Of a stretch of 64,000 nucleotides of DNA, positions 1 to 12,820 are shown piece by piece. Both the position numbers and the translations under genes were made by a program. Where the stretch lies: the NCBI GenBank assembly GCA_951812925.1, contig OX638370.1, positions 118,558,897 through 118,622,896 on the forward strand, written 5' to 3'. Every line of letters begins with the position of its first letter. Within the stretch, counting starts at the first letter, position 1. The notes under the pieces were generated by a model that worked only from the letters and a program-made list of their open reading frames with translations, made no database searches and had not been told where the DNA came from. Source of the DNA: Calliopum simillimum (lineage: Eukaryota > Arthropoda > Insecta > Diptera > Lauxaniidae).

Positions 1-3000
1 GAAATGCACTTACAGATTGGTGGGTCAAGCAAATTGTTTTTCAAAGTATGCCATAAATCAAGGAAACCAGTAGCTTATACTTTTTTTTTTTTTTTGTTTT
101 CATCAAGATATTGGGGGTTATTGTGAATCAATATTTACGGGGAATTTTTCTGAAACTGCAATAGAGAATGCACGGCAGTCTGAGAATACTAATCCACGAT
201 AACCCCCAGTTTCAAGGTCAATAAAGAATACTTCACTTCTACTGACACATCTAAGTATATATAAATACGTGAACGAATTTTTTTTTGCACCGTTTATACA
301 ATCGAACTATTTAACCGAATTTTGATTTCTTTTTCTTATAAATAAAAGGTTTTTTCTATGCGCAGAGAGTTTTTTACAGGAAAAATTTCTTTCAGGTAAT
401 GCATGCAAAATAAAGTATTAAAAGTTCATTGCGAAATTGTGTTCACATAGAAAGTTATTCAAGATCAAAGGTTGCGAACATCAGTTTTTGGCAAATATTT
501 CGCTAATGGTTAGTTTTATAGAAAAATGAAGTACAACATTTCCATAACTAGGAAAATTATCTGTCAAAAGATGTGAGAAGTGTTTTCGTAGTACTTTTAG
601 TTAAATAGATACCTTAAGTAAAAATTCATGATTCGTACAAGTGTGAAGAGTAGTAGAAAAGTTGATTTTTAAAATACTATAATTCAGGAAATAAAAGTCG
701 TACAATGACAAATTTTACGATTTTCTGTAGGAAATTTTATGAGCCAGTTTGTTGCCAATCATTTTGCAATAAAATTAACCGTTAACGAGATATTTAGAAA
801 AAACCGACACATACTTCGGCAACTGATTTAGCGTACCAGACTGATGGACTCGTAATAAAAATGTCCTAGGCTATTGATTCCCGTCGCTTCACTCCAACAC
901 ATGAATATGATATCTTTGGTTAAAGAGAAAAAAGTATAATACATTGACTAACGATTCAATAAGAGGAATTCTGATGGCTATCCGTCCAGTGTTATGAAAG
1001 CGTCAAATTATTTTTTGGAAAATTCAGCAACATCAAGTATTATCTGCCTCGTGTACTTTAAAAGTTGAAATCATATTTTTTTTACATAAAAAGCGACAAT
1101 ACACAACCAAGGTAATTAACCCTACAACAACAATCGTGTAAGCAGCTTTAAGCCATTTGCTATTAATTAGGTTCATTTTGAAACCTATAAAGTATATACA
1201 TACGTACACATAAACATTTATATCTATGTATTTGTAAGCTAATATCTATTTATTTTTACACTTTGTTTTCTTTAGATTAAAATAAGTATTTACCCTCGTT
1301 TATTTTTTCCCTTTGTTACGCTCGAAAACATGTTAAAATTTTTAAAGCTTATTATTAATAATTCTTAAGAATTCGTCACCCATAGTGTAGTGTGTGAGAA
1401 TTCCTTTTAATGCCATTCCACTAAAAAAGTTTATGACAGGTAACTATATTCATTCATACATCGGGTAAGCAAAATTTTTACAATTGAGTGTTTTTACATA
1501 TGAATATGTTTCGAACAAGCTAACAACCCCTAGAAATTGTTTAAGTGCAAATATAAAAATTTTGCCTATTTAGCGAAACTGAGTAATGATATGTGGCATT
1601 TTTTTTAACAGTTTTCTAATAATACTGCGCAACTAAAGTTGATTTACTAAGCACATACACGGAGAAAAAATATAGTTCTTATAACCCTGCAGTAAAATTA
1701 TGAGACAGTCTACGAAAAAAAAAAGTTCACGGCTAGTACTCGCCCAAAACTAGTGAAAAAGGGATGCAGTGTAGTTTGTAGGGGCAAATATATTTGAATC
1801 GAGATAAAAACAAATTACAATTATAGTTTTTTGAAATAATTTGTGTTTTGTGTCACTTGAATTGTGTGTCAAAATAAATTGTTAAAAAAAAAAAAAATGA
1901 ATTAATTAATTAATTTTTGTTAATGCTGTTGAGTGTAATTTAACTTTATTTAATTTGTTTTAAGAAAATATAAATTGAAATCAAAAAAAAAATTTTAGGA
2001 TAGGTTGACTACACACGAAACCACTGGTTGAAGACTAGTTGTTCAAAGACTACTGCATACCACAACTAGCCCCGAGCTGGTGTTAAAGTAATGCAAAAGG
2101 GACCAATTGAAATTTCGTAGGACATCAACACACAAAAAATAGCAGTTTCTTGTATGCAAATAGGATTGAAGTCGGACAAGTACTGATTGGTACAGGACTA
2201 TTTAATGGACTTCTCTTAAACTAGTCCGTTTGCCTGCAGGGTAGTTTATTTTACTCAGAATTTCAAGTCAGAATAGTGACAACTAACCACTGAAGTGAAT
2301 TTTACCTTACTGTTTTAGTCAACTCAGAATTTTCGAATGACCTTACAGTCTACTATTCTTTTTGGAAAAATTGTAAGGTTCACACAAAAAAAAAAAAAAA
2401 AAAACAAACAAAAAACAAAACACACAAAAAAAAAAAATAAACAAAAGAAACCAACTGACTTACTAGTATTCGAACCATGGTCCGTCCGCGTGATAGATAG
2501 AAAATGTTAATTTTACTTACAATTACAGACCAATGATCTACATTATAAAGTGGCATAAAATTTGTATATTAAGCAAATGTCTGTCCAAACACAAATATTT
2601 TTACTAGAAATATAAAGTCAAAATGGTTATATGAGGTAAGTTAATTTATATTTGAAATTTAGGGTCCATTACATTAATTTTTTTACTACACGAAGGAGGA
2701 AAAAGTATGTCATGGATTTCTCTCTATATGTGGTAACGCAAAGTTATGAAATCGAATCGAATATCTTTAATGATTTTTAGATGATACATATATCTGTAAT
2801 TTGTAGTTAACGCGTCTTTTATTACCCGGATACGCAGTTATTTGCGGACTGTCGTAGCTTTTATTGTGGAATTATTTTATTATAATTTATTCAAAGAAAT
2901 ACACGGTGCAAACATTTTTCTGCTATAAACATATATTCTTTAACACCACAAGACATTGTTTTAAATCAGCTAACGAATCCCACACCTGCTTTAACCCCTT

Positions 3001-4499
3001 CCACCTACACCAACAGTCATTCAGTCAGTCAGAAAACAACAATTCTTCATTATTAGCTTAAGGGTATTAACACAAAAAACCATACAGCCAGAGCCACCCA
3101 CTTTGACAACAGACAATTGGACAGACAGAACCAGAGACTAAAAGCCATTTGTGTTCCTAATCACACAAAAAAATGTGACAAAAGATACAGAAATCATAAC
3201 TAGATACTCGCATATATGAACAAACGAAGGAACGAGAGAATATGAACGACCACTTGTCCCATAATGCAGCAGATACTTATGGTAAAACCTACAGCGGAAT
3301 TTAACATTTAAACCAATCATTTGTGTAGTAAGCGACTTAAATTGCAATGGCAACAACAACAGCAGCAACAACAACAATAAGTAGAAAAGTTTTAGAAAAT
3401 CAGGTAGAAAAATATACACTGGATTTTCGACATATACCACTGTTATTTAAGTTTGTTAGTTACTAAGTTGGTAGGCTACAAAATATATAATCCAATAAGA
3501 ATACTATTAATAATGGCTAGTAAGTAGTACAGAAAATTCGAATGTAAGAGAGAAAAAGGATTTAAACAAAAGAGAGAAGAATTTTTCATTTAGGGGTGTA
3601 CTATAAGTTTTAATTTGTAGTATGCATTTTTTTTTTCAAAATACGAGTAGAACATAGCATTCTTCCTAAAACAAATATATCTCAAACGAATGCTTTGGCA
3701 AACAAGTCAACCAGCTTCAGTTACTATGCCACAAAATTACATGTTGATGTACTAAATTAATCCTTAAAACAAGGATATATGTAAGAAGCGAACGTACATG
3801 CTTTTGCAACCGAATGAGGAGCAACAATTATTACGGTCATTGGCAAGTGTTTTCAAATAGAAAGCTCAACTTAAAGGACATGTTGAAAATATGATATAGA
3901 GAGAAAAGAGAAAACGTTACAAAACCAAATTACCAGATAAATGTAACCAAAATCACAGTGTACGTAGTCTATGAAGCATAGTATTAGAGATACGAACTAT
4001 GTATTGGTCGAAGTATGCAGTAGCAAAAACCCAAAGTCTATAGTCCAGAGCCTTAGTTGATAAAAAGCTTACTAGTACAAGTATTTACTATCATTTGGTT
4101 TATGTATGTATTTGTAAGTGAAGCATGCATGCATACATACATATGTAACAGATACAAGATTGAGTAAGAAATCCAAAGCCAAAACCTTAAATCTGCGTAA
4201 AGTTTCTAGGAAAATGTGTTCGTAAAATGAGGCAAAGCTATTTACTCTGCTATGCAGCAAATTAAGATTAAAATTTGTTGCCACAAAGGAGGAATACTAT
4301 ATATATATTATTTTGAGCTTGAAGTGAAGCAAATTGGACACAAGTGGACAAAATTTAAACCTTCGGCCATTTTTCTATACAAAAAGTATTCAAAACATTG
4401 ACATTTGTAAAATAACGAAATGAGATATTGAGAGGTTCATCAGCATCAAAAATAACAAACACATCATGTGAAGTTGGCTTCCGAATTGCCGAATACCGA
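1..4499. other. noncoding AT-rich DNA, no gene seen
   Basis: This is intronic or intergenic sequence with scattered homopolymers (for example A-runs at 2386-2404 and 2427-2438), an (AATT)n-like patch near 1899-1915 and a short AAC/AGC stretch at 3350-3378. The short open frames (such as 2864-3061 plus and 3138-3440 minus) have low-complexity products with no coding signature. Confidence 0.6.
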
Positions 4500-5515
4500 A
4501 ACTTTTTTTAGAGTTTTAAGTCCTTTGGGAATATATAGTTCTAGAGTTATTTTAAAAAATTCGAAATAGTTCTGCGAAATTGGAGGTGTGCCGTTTTTGG
4601 CTCAGCGTCGTTTCTTTTTACGTAGATGAGTTCTGATAACATTTCTGAGTTCAAAAGAATTTCTTTATATATTTTTAAAAAAAAAATTTTAAAAAAAAAT
4701 TCTTTAAAAAAACAAGTTCTGATGAGAGTTCTGGATAGCGCTTGAAGAGTTCTACAGAAAATCCTTATACCAATTTCCAAATTGTTCATAGTTTTCATGT
4801 TATTTGCTTAACAAAGTTCCATCGGTCACTCAGAAAAAATAACTTTTATCTGTGGGAAGTTCCGATTAAACTTTTAAAAAACGCTTGAAGAAGTACCTAT
4901 TGAAGAGTTCGAAAGAAAATCTTGATAAAACTTTTCAAAATATTTGTACTTTTTTCCTGAGTGCCCAATGGAAAAAGATTGCAAAAATTTTCTTTAGAAC
5001 TCTTTGTGGATACCTCCTTAGAAAAAAAAGTTAATTTTTTGATTTTTTCTGATTTTTCGATTAAAAAGAAAAGTACGAATATTTTGGAAAAAAAGTTCCA
5101 ACGATTTCCTTTAGAACCCTTCAAGCGCTATCCAGAACTCTTTCGAGAAAAAAATTTTTTTTTCCTGACTGAACGATGGAACCTTATTTAGTGATATACA
5201 TGAAAACTACGAATAATTTGGAAAACCGCTAATAGGATTCTCTGTAAAACTCTTTGAGCGCTATTCAGAATACTCGTCAGAACTCTTTTTGTGGAAGACA
5301 TTTTTTTTGGCAAAAAAAAAAATATATATTTATAAAGAACCCCAGAACTTTTTCTCGTGAGCTCAGAACTCTACGTGTAAAAGGCTGCACTAAGCGAAAA
5401 ACGGCACACCTCCGACTTTGAGTTCATTTTTGCAGAATTATTTTGAATTTTGTGAAAGAACTTCAAAATCTCTTCAAAAAATCGAATTTCAAAAAACTTA
5501 AAACGGTTTTTCTCA
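4500..5515. mobile_element. foldback (long inverted repeat) element
   Basis: The left arm around 4555-4635 (TTCTGC, then GGAGGTGTGCCGTTTTTGGC, then TACGTAGA, then GAGTTCTGA) is mirrored on the opposite strand at 5360-5450 (TCAGAACTCTACGTG, then CGAAAAACGGCACACCTCC). Between them, GTTCTGGATAGCGCTTGAAGAGTTC at 4727-4752 and GGGTTCTAAAGG/AGCGCTATCCAGAACTC at 5108-5140 form a second nested pair. No transposase was seen, so this is a non-autonomous foldback. Outer ends are approximate and no target duplication could be fixed. Small open frames here come from the palindrome. Confidence 0.7.
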
Positions 5516-8500
5516 AAACATGGAAAATGTAGATGTAGTTTTAACCCGACGACATATGGTTAAAGATATACATATTTGTACGGTCAAAGAGGCGGATTGA
5601 AGTATCAAAAATCGGCCTTGTCTTGAAATTATATCAGTGATACGGTCTTGGTCTCAAAAAAATATCCAAGACTGCTCATCGGTCTTGAACATTTATAGTT
5701 AGTAGGGGCATCGCGCCGCTTTCAAACTTAAAATTATCTCTCAATGCGTAATATGGAAACGATATATCAAGGAAACTACACACTTAATATACCTTCAAAT
5801 CTTCATTGTTGTATATTGTCTAATAGTGTAATTTGTGAGAAGCCCGATTTCGGCAATGGATTGACAAACATGCAAATACGTGAAAACAAATACAAATGAC
5901 TGAAAGCTGCCAGAAAAAAGGGAATGGGATGAAAGAAAAACAGCAGCAAGAGCAAAAGGATTAAAATAATATATTAAGGATTAAAAAAGCATTGTTTGTA
6001 CCAAAACGTACATACGAATTGTTGTGAATGCTCGGGGTTGATTTTACTTTATGTGGTAAAGTATTAAGAAAACGACTTTAAGAAATGCCGGCGCACAAAA
6101 AGGATTAAATTATGAAAGGCAGCCAGAGCAGTCAACCAGTCTTTAGGAAATTATGAATATAATAAAATGAATGAATAATGTTCAACTTAATGCTTAAGTT
6201 AAATGCAGTGCGATGCAGTCAATGACTGCAATAGAAGAACAAAAGGTTCAAGCATCATAAAAACCACTCAAAGGCAAATCAATAATATACAAAAACAAAA
6301 AAAAAAAAAAGCATGAAAACAACAAAAATACTTAAATCTTATATAGAAATCACTTCAAAATACGTATTTGACATTGAATTCACATACTCGTACAAATATT
6401 TACTTATATATGTGAAAAGAACAATATAGTCCTTGAAATGATTTTGTACCAGATTAAAGCTACAGGATTTTACGCTTTTGTGTACACACCATCAATGAAG
6501 GTAATAGGGGTACTATAACCCATATGGATATTTTTTTTTCTTTCCCTTGGATAGTAAAAATAATGATTTTCTTTGTTGTGCACAATTTGTACAAATGCCA
6601 CTTAAATGATTTACAAAACGAAAGTGAAAAAGTTTTTAAGGAAAAGTTAAGAAATGATTTCTTTTAAAGATTGCAAAGAAGGAATTTCTGAAGTCTTAGA
6701 AAAATTTTCAATTCACTTTCATTTCATTAAAAATCTAAGAAAAAAATTTACGTGGAAAATATCGTTAAAAAGAAAACCAAAGGAAGGAAAAGTCGTGAAG
6801 TAATATTGAATTGATCCAAATATGAACCAAATATTTAGATTTTTTGACGAATCAGTTTGACCCTTGGCTAAACTCTTAGTCTCTTGGGTAAACATTAAAA
6901 GTTCTGAAGTGCCGCTATGTGTGGCTGTTACTGATCAATTCTGTCGTTGGTCTTTCAGGTTTATCTTTTAATTAGGAAATACACCATTTTATCAAACAAG
7001 CAGACTTATATTGTATCCTCGATATACTTCTTTCAGTTATATTCTGTTTTCAATTTTATTTAAGCTTGATGTGCTGTATTTTTCGTTCCGCTAAGATTCT
7101 CAACAAATCTATGCTAAAGATTAAATATAGTTTGCTTGAAAGTTCTTTTGGATGTTGGCAACTGTGTCTGATGAGGATAAACTATGGTGGGTCCCGAAAT
7201 TAGTAAGGCAAACAAGCCTTCAATAAATTTTTTCTTTTATGCATTTAGCCATGTTTTTGTAATTTTTCTGTGTTTTATATAAACAGTAAGCTCAAACCGA
7301 TATTGTCATCTGATCCATGCTTATTTGGTTGCAAAAAACAAAAATCACTCTTTATTCCAAAAAACATTTAAATGGACAACTTTTTCGCCAGCTTCTATCC
7401 TCTTCAAAAAACCTGATGTAAAAAATTAAAACACTTAAGATACGAAAAAAAAAAAAAAAAATATTTGCAAGACATATTCTCGGGTTCATTGCTACTTCTG
7501 TCATTGACTTGTAATTTAATCCCTCATGCAAAGCTTGACTGTGCAGCGAATAAATTTCAAAAATCTACACAAACCATGAGCATTTGCTTTGAGCGCAAAA
7601 TGTGAAATCTTAAAATCTCTTAAAAAATTGGCTTAATCCCTGTGCAAAAATATAATTCCTCTTGAGAAAATCCCTCTTTAAATTAAGCTTCTTGATAACA
7701 CCCGTTTCATTTACGCTCTGCCCTTTCAATCGAACTACTCTCATTCATATTGTGTGCTGACTGACTCCTTCAATTCATTTGTTTGCGTTAAGGTTTGTAC
7801 GTTCATTCCACTGCAGCATTAATACATTCGTGCATCTTAAGGATCAAATTTCATCCCCAATACAAGTTAGAGCAGAGCACTTCGGCTGGCTGGCTGGATG
7901 GATGGATTGTAGTCGTATAGCAGCTATTTATGTTAAATCCAAAACCGAACTTGAGTCGACAACGACGACAACAATTCGCTAGCGACCGAACGTTACAATC
8001 GTATACCATAGACCGCATATCAAATGCGTACAATCAACAAAAGTTCCACACAGATAGAATTTTAACCCATGCTCACACAAAGTTAACTCATTGGGTCATA
8101 TTTTACGTATCGAGATTATCATTGGTGTTGAACAATTTCATTCGAATACAAACTGAACCCAGTTTCTATTAATGGTCTCTATTTTCGAATAGATTGAACC
8201 CTTCAAAGCCTAGCATCTTTGCGAAAGCTTTGTACATTTTAGTCAACAAGTATGTACAAAAAATTATTTTAAGAAATATTCAGGTACACAACGGGCTAAA
8301 CATCAATTGAGAATACAATACAAAAATAAAATAAAAAATTTGCAGCTCATTGGTGGCGGATTAAGCGACATTCAAAGCCGCTGCGACAGATCGATTTAAA
8401 ATATAAAGATTGAAATGAAAAGGTAGCAATCGAATGCAAGAAATCATGCAGAAAGACAAAGAAGAACTGAGTAATCGGGCTAAAAATAAACCCAAAATTG

Positions 8501-11500
8501 GGTGGTGAGGGTTGGTAAGGCAAATTATTCATAAGAATTATTAACTTATACTTAAGTTGTGCGCTGCGCTCTTGTAGTCACTGATGACAACAACAATAAC
8601 AACAATACTTCAAATGAATACTCAAATGATTCTGAACCAAACTGAACTCTCAACTCAACTAACAACTCACAATTGGTGGAACGTCTTCAAGCGGATTATA
8701 TTAATCAATGTTGGTGCTTACGGAAAGCAACAGTGGCAGCAACAGCAGCAGCGATTTAATACCGGCATACCATTTCCTTTAGAACTCCTCACGCTTCACT
8801 TTCCGAACTTTATCTGTCTACATTGCTGCTGCCGCAACAGACGATTGTATTATTTTACTTTTAGGCTGCCATCAGAGTATTTGCTGGAGCGATTAATATT
8901 GTTATTATATACCAAAGTTTTAAAATGTTAAAATAAAGATCTGTGTAAAAATTTAGTTCTCTAACTTTAATAGGGAAATAATAGCCTCCATTTTACTTTC
9001 TTTCATACAGTAGTAGTTTTGATCAATGAAGAAAAAATGTCAAAAATATGGCTATCACGGGAGCGTCTCAAGAACTCTATCCTGGAAACAAAATTTTTTA
9101 CATCTTTGTCGAACATTTTTGGGTTAATTTAAGGTTTTATCGTAATAATTTTTAAACTCAACAATTTCACTTCGAACATACTTATTCAAATATTTGGTTG
9201 CCACTCTGGCTGCAGCCTTTAACATCACAACCTGTCATTGCTGTTTGCTTAACACGCTACACCTTCTCGGTTACTCGCTTGTTAGGTTAACAGCAGCAGC
9301 AACAGCACAATGCCGTTGACGTCTCGTCATCGTATGCTTAACCACCCAAGCGGGATTTATTTGTTGCTTTAAAGTTGAGAGCTGAAAAATTCTGACTGGC
9401 GGTCAGCACGACAACTTCAGAGCGCTACTTGATAAACATTGAAACACATTGCTTTTAATATTTGTTCAAATAAAACAAACGTTATTTCTTAAAATGAAAA
9501 ATGTTGAATTTATATTTGATGCTCAAGCAGAAGGAAATCGAAAAAATCATGGAGAGAATTCAAAGCCGTCGCACAGGAACCCATTCGGTTTATACTAGGG
9601 ACAGATTCCAAAAATGGACCATTATGATTAGGAATAACAAAAGTATATACAGTCGGATGGTAAAAAATTAACAAAATTTTTTGGAATTGCGCTACCACAG
9701 CAAATGAGCAACATGTAACATTTGCTCCATTTCAGAGAACATTTGATGTATCCCAAACCATTTTAAAAACCGAAGAATTTAAACTGCTGAACTTCTTACT
9801 GATCTTGAGCCGCTAAATTCGACTCTGCGAATTATTTCTCTGGTAGTTGTATAGTTTTAAAGATATTGTGGAAAATTAAGATACGAAACTGAATGGCCAG
9901 TAACTATGAAAAAACTTATAGTGACCTAAATTGCAGTTTCGAATTAAACAGCTTACAACGTATATAAGAAGTTTAACAGTTTAAATTTTAAAAAAAAATT
10001 TTTTCCATGTTCAGGACCATTTTTTGATTTTCAAAATGGTTTGAAATGGAGCAAATTTCAAATTTATTTATTAAATACCAATTTATATGACCTTGTATAG
10101 TTTTAAATGTTTATCAGAGCCTACTTATATTCCCAGTATGACTTTCCGAACACTTGTAGGGTATTAAAACCTACCTCCAAAGAAATGCGCGCAAATACTG
10201 TGAAATCGATGAATGCGAGTGAGAATTATAATTCGCCTGATAAGCAGGAAGGTTTTAACGGAATTTGAGCTCAAAAATGTAGGCTGAAAAGCCATAGCAA
10301 AAGTTTAAGAAAAAGTAAAGCAAAAGAAAAAGCGACACAAAAAGTATTAATATTAATAAAGCTCAGGATTAAGGTTACATTTAATGACATCAAAGTAAAG
10401 AACTTAGTGTATTGACTTTTTGAAAGGTTTTTGCACTTGGTTATTAAAGTAAAAGTAAGAAATTTATGAAAATGACAATATTTGATATAAAAATAATTGT
10501 TTTCATTTTTAAAGTTTTTCTTTTGTCACTTATTGTAATAAAAATTAGAATTGTAAGTTTTTTTTTCAAGAGATTAATTTAAATTAATTCGTAAGCTTGG
10601 TAAAACTGTACAAGCTGCACTTGATAGAGTTAAGGCACCACAAATTCCACCACAAAAAGAAATGCTTAAATGAACAACCAAACCACATACGACATAAGCC
10701 CCACTAAAGTCCTATGTATTGCCTTACACCATCACCCTCCACCACCAACACTACTTACTTATATCCAACTAACTTAATCCATTTTAATTCCTGCTTGCAG
10801 CAGTGCTGCCAATCATTAGTTAAAAATCACGAAAAACACTAAAAAAACCAAGAAAATGCAGCATAAAACGAAACCAATAAATATAAATAAAAAAGAGCAT
10901 TCCGCAAATGCTACACAATCCGCAACTCAACTTAAAATCTTAACATTTATCCATGCGTATTATGTGGCAACACTGGCTAATTGCCGTGTTGCATTAATTT
11001 GTGCTACTCGTGCGCTGCTGCTTTAGCTTAAATGAGTGATTTTTTCATGCTACAATTTTCTTGCATTTTTTTTTTGCCTTGAGCTAGTGATGTTGCAAAT
11101 TATGTTGCGGGTATTCGTTCTCATATATGCTACCACATATCTGTGGACATTTGACAAAATAACCAATATATAAAATTTAAATACTTCAAATAATATAACC
11201 TCAATAAATACGCTTCTTTGGAATAAGAGTGTCCCATAATTCATGCAAGATTTGAATTTGGGCGGTAAGGTGTTGCCAACAAAAAACAAAAACAGTCTGA
11301 CAGCTATGAACAAGTTATATAATGTATTTAAGGAGGAATTTTAACGCTGCATCAATAACATTCAGCCACTTTATGCAGAAGTAGTTGTTTTTTAGCTCTC
11401 TTGCAAAGTTCGAGTTGGGTTGTTTTGTCAAAATGCCATAAAAATTTGCGCTTGACTACTCAAATACAAAATGTTGAGTCAGTCTTTCCTGACTTTAATC

Positions 11501-11512
11501 TTATTCTACGTC
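5516..11512. other. noncoding DNA with simple repeats
   Basis: No gene was recognised. Three AAGGATTA octamers lie in a short interval around 5957-6108. A Gln/Asn-coding-like low-complexity stretch (8584-8770) is built from ACAACAATAACAACAA repeats. A fragment at about 7230-7325 resembles sequence downstream of the mariner relic at 33.3 kb and is listed separately. Confidence 0.5.
7230..7325 (+). repeat. fragment shared with the flank of the mariner relic at 33.3 kb
   Basis: The string CATGTTTTTGTAATTTTT, then GTGTTTTATATAAACA, then TAAGCTCAAACC, then ATCTGATCCATGCTT is also found with few changes at 33386-33470, directly after the mariner transposase relic. The two are therefore copies of one dispersed repeat, probably a 3' part of a mariner-type element. 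No transposase-like frame is visible at this copy. Confidence 0.55.
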
Positions 11513-11858
11513 TCCACCGAAGATTTAACTGTGCTGAGATCTATAAATCTCGTCATTAAATCCCACCCATTTTCACCGGAAGAAAGAGATTTTTTTGACA
11601 GTCAATGTCATAAGCGGGAAAACGAAAATTTTTTTTCTTTTTTTCTAAATATTTATCTTCCAGGTGCTTTATTTTTAATGACATTTAATGCCAATTGTCA
11701 AAATTAGCAGGTGAAACTTGGTCGAAAATAGCTAAAATCGGTGGCTTTGTTTATAAGCAGTTTTGAGATAAATCTCGGCGGAAGCAGATTTATTTTTGTA
11801 GGGTAAATCGTGAGCTTTACGCCTCATAAATCTCTGCTGAAAAAGTAAATCTACCGAA
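11513..11858. mobile_element. MITE-like inverted repeat with iterated AAATCTC motif
   Basis: The left end CCACCGAAGATTTAA, CTGAGATCTATAAATCTCG is mirrored at the right end by TAAATCTCTGCTGA and TAAATCTACCGA on the opposite strand. GAGATTTA/TAAATCTC-type motifs recur internally (about 11541-11555, 11768-11790, 11826-11836, 11845-11854). There is no open frame of transposase type. The ends are approximate and the class is unknown. Confidence 0.5.
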
Positions 11859-12434
11859 AAGGCTAGGCTAATTGGACATAAAGCTTATATTTACAAAAAC
11901 TACTCATAGCTTAAACACTAATATTCTCTAGAAGTAGTCGCATTTGTTAACGAATAAGTATTTACACTCATTACGAAAGCATCACTAATCCAAATACTTC
12001 AAGTGTTTTGCTGTTGGTGTAAGGTTTTTGGTTAATTTTTATTTTTTTTTATTTAATTCATGGTGTGTATGTTGTCTCTGATTTTATTTTTTGCCAACAT
12101 GTGCGGGATTCAATTTAAAAGGATAAGCTGCTAATTTTTGTGTGATTTCTTTTTATGGAACCCGCGTTGAATGCGAACTATTTATACTGATTCTCATATG
12201 TTGTTGTTTAAATCTATCACACTTTATACTTGTGCTAAATATTTGTGGATCTTCGGGATTGACCATAAAAGACAGTGCCGATTGGGTGCCATGATATTTG
12301 ATTTATGCCTTGATGATGATAATGGTTTTATAGATTTGCTTGCCAAGTTGTATATCACAGAGTATATTCATTACAATATGGTCAATATTTCACTGTTTAC
12401 GAGTCCATTAAATTTTAGATCATCTACCGAAGTA

Positions 12435-12703
12435 CATATCGTCCCTTAGCTTCTAACACCGCCTAAGTCATTTTTAGCAACTTTACAGGAGACGGTGTTC
12501 AGGCGGTGTTTAGGCAGTGTTCAGAGGGCAACCAACTTGCACGCTGTTACTACTTTTTGAATTACGGCTTCTGATTGACTGAAATCTAAGTACATAATGT
12601 GAAGAATGGTTAGACGCGCAATGAACAGCTCTATCAAATACATTAAAATGTCAAAACCGCCAATTTTCGACTTGAGCGGTGTTGGAAGCTAAGGGACGAT
12701 ATG
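12435..12703. mobile_element. MITE with ~19-bp terminal inverted repeats
   Basis: CATATCGTCCCTTAGCTTC at 12435-12453 is repeated inverted as GAAGCTAAGGGACGATATG ending at 12703. Similarity continues inward (AACACCGCC, AAGTC against GACTTGAGCGGTGTT). The left flank is TA and the right flank CA, compatible with a TA target duplication with one change, although the TA inside CATATCG is another possible target. GGCGGTGTTTAGGC-like motifs repeat inside (12493-12525). Length is 269 bp and non-coding. A Tc1/mariner-type mover is inferred. Confidence 0.75.
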
Positions 12704-12799
12704 CAATGCAATCTTTCATATGCTCTTCTTCTTCTATATTTTTGCAATTATTGTTGTTTTTGTTCCTGGTACATCTTCGGGATGTCAGTTACTTGTTGT

Positions 12800-12820
12800 T
12801 TTTTTTTTTTTTTTTTTTTC
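12800..12820. repeat. poly-T tract
   Basis: This is an uninterrupted T run on the plus strand. It creates poly-Phe in the overlapping open frames, which are not genes. Confidence 0.8.

Noticed and set aside
4897..5191. Overlapping open frames on both strands inside the first foldback element
   Set aside because: Sense and antisense frames of a palindrome with Lys/Phe-rich products; no protein family signature.
8584..8931. 115-residue plus-strand frame with a Thr/Gln-rich start
   Set aside because: The start is made of AAC microsatellite units and the rest has no conserved pattern or splice signals.
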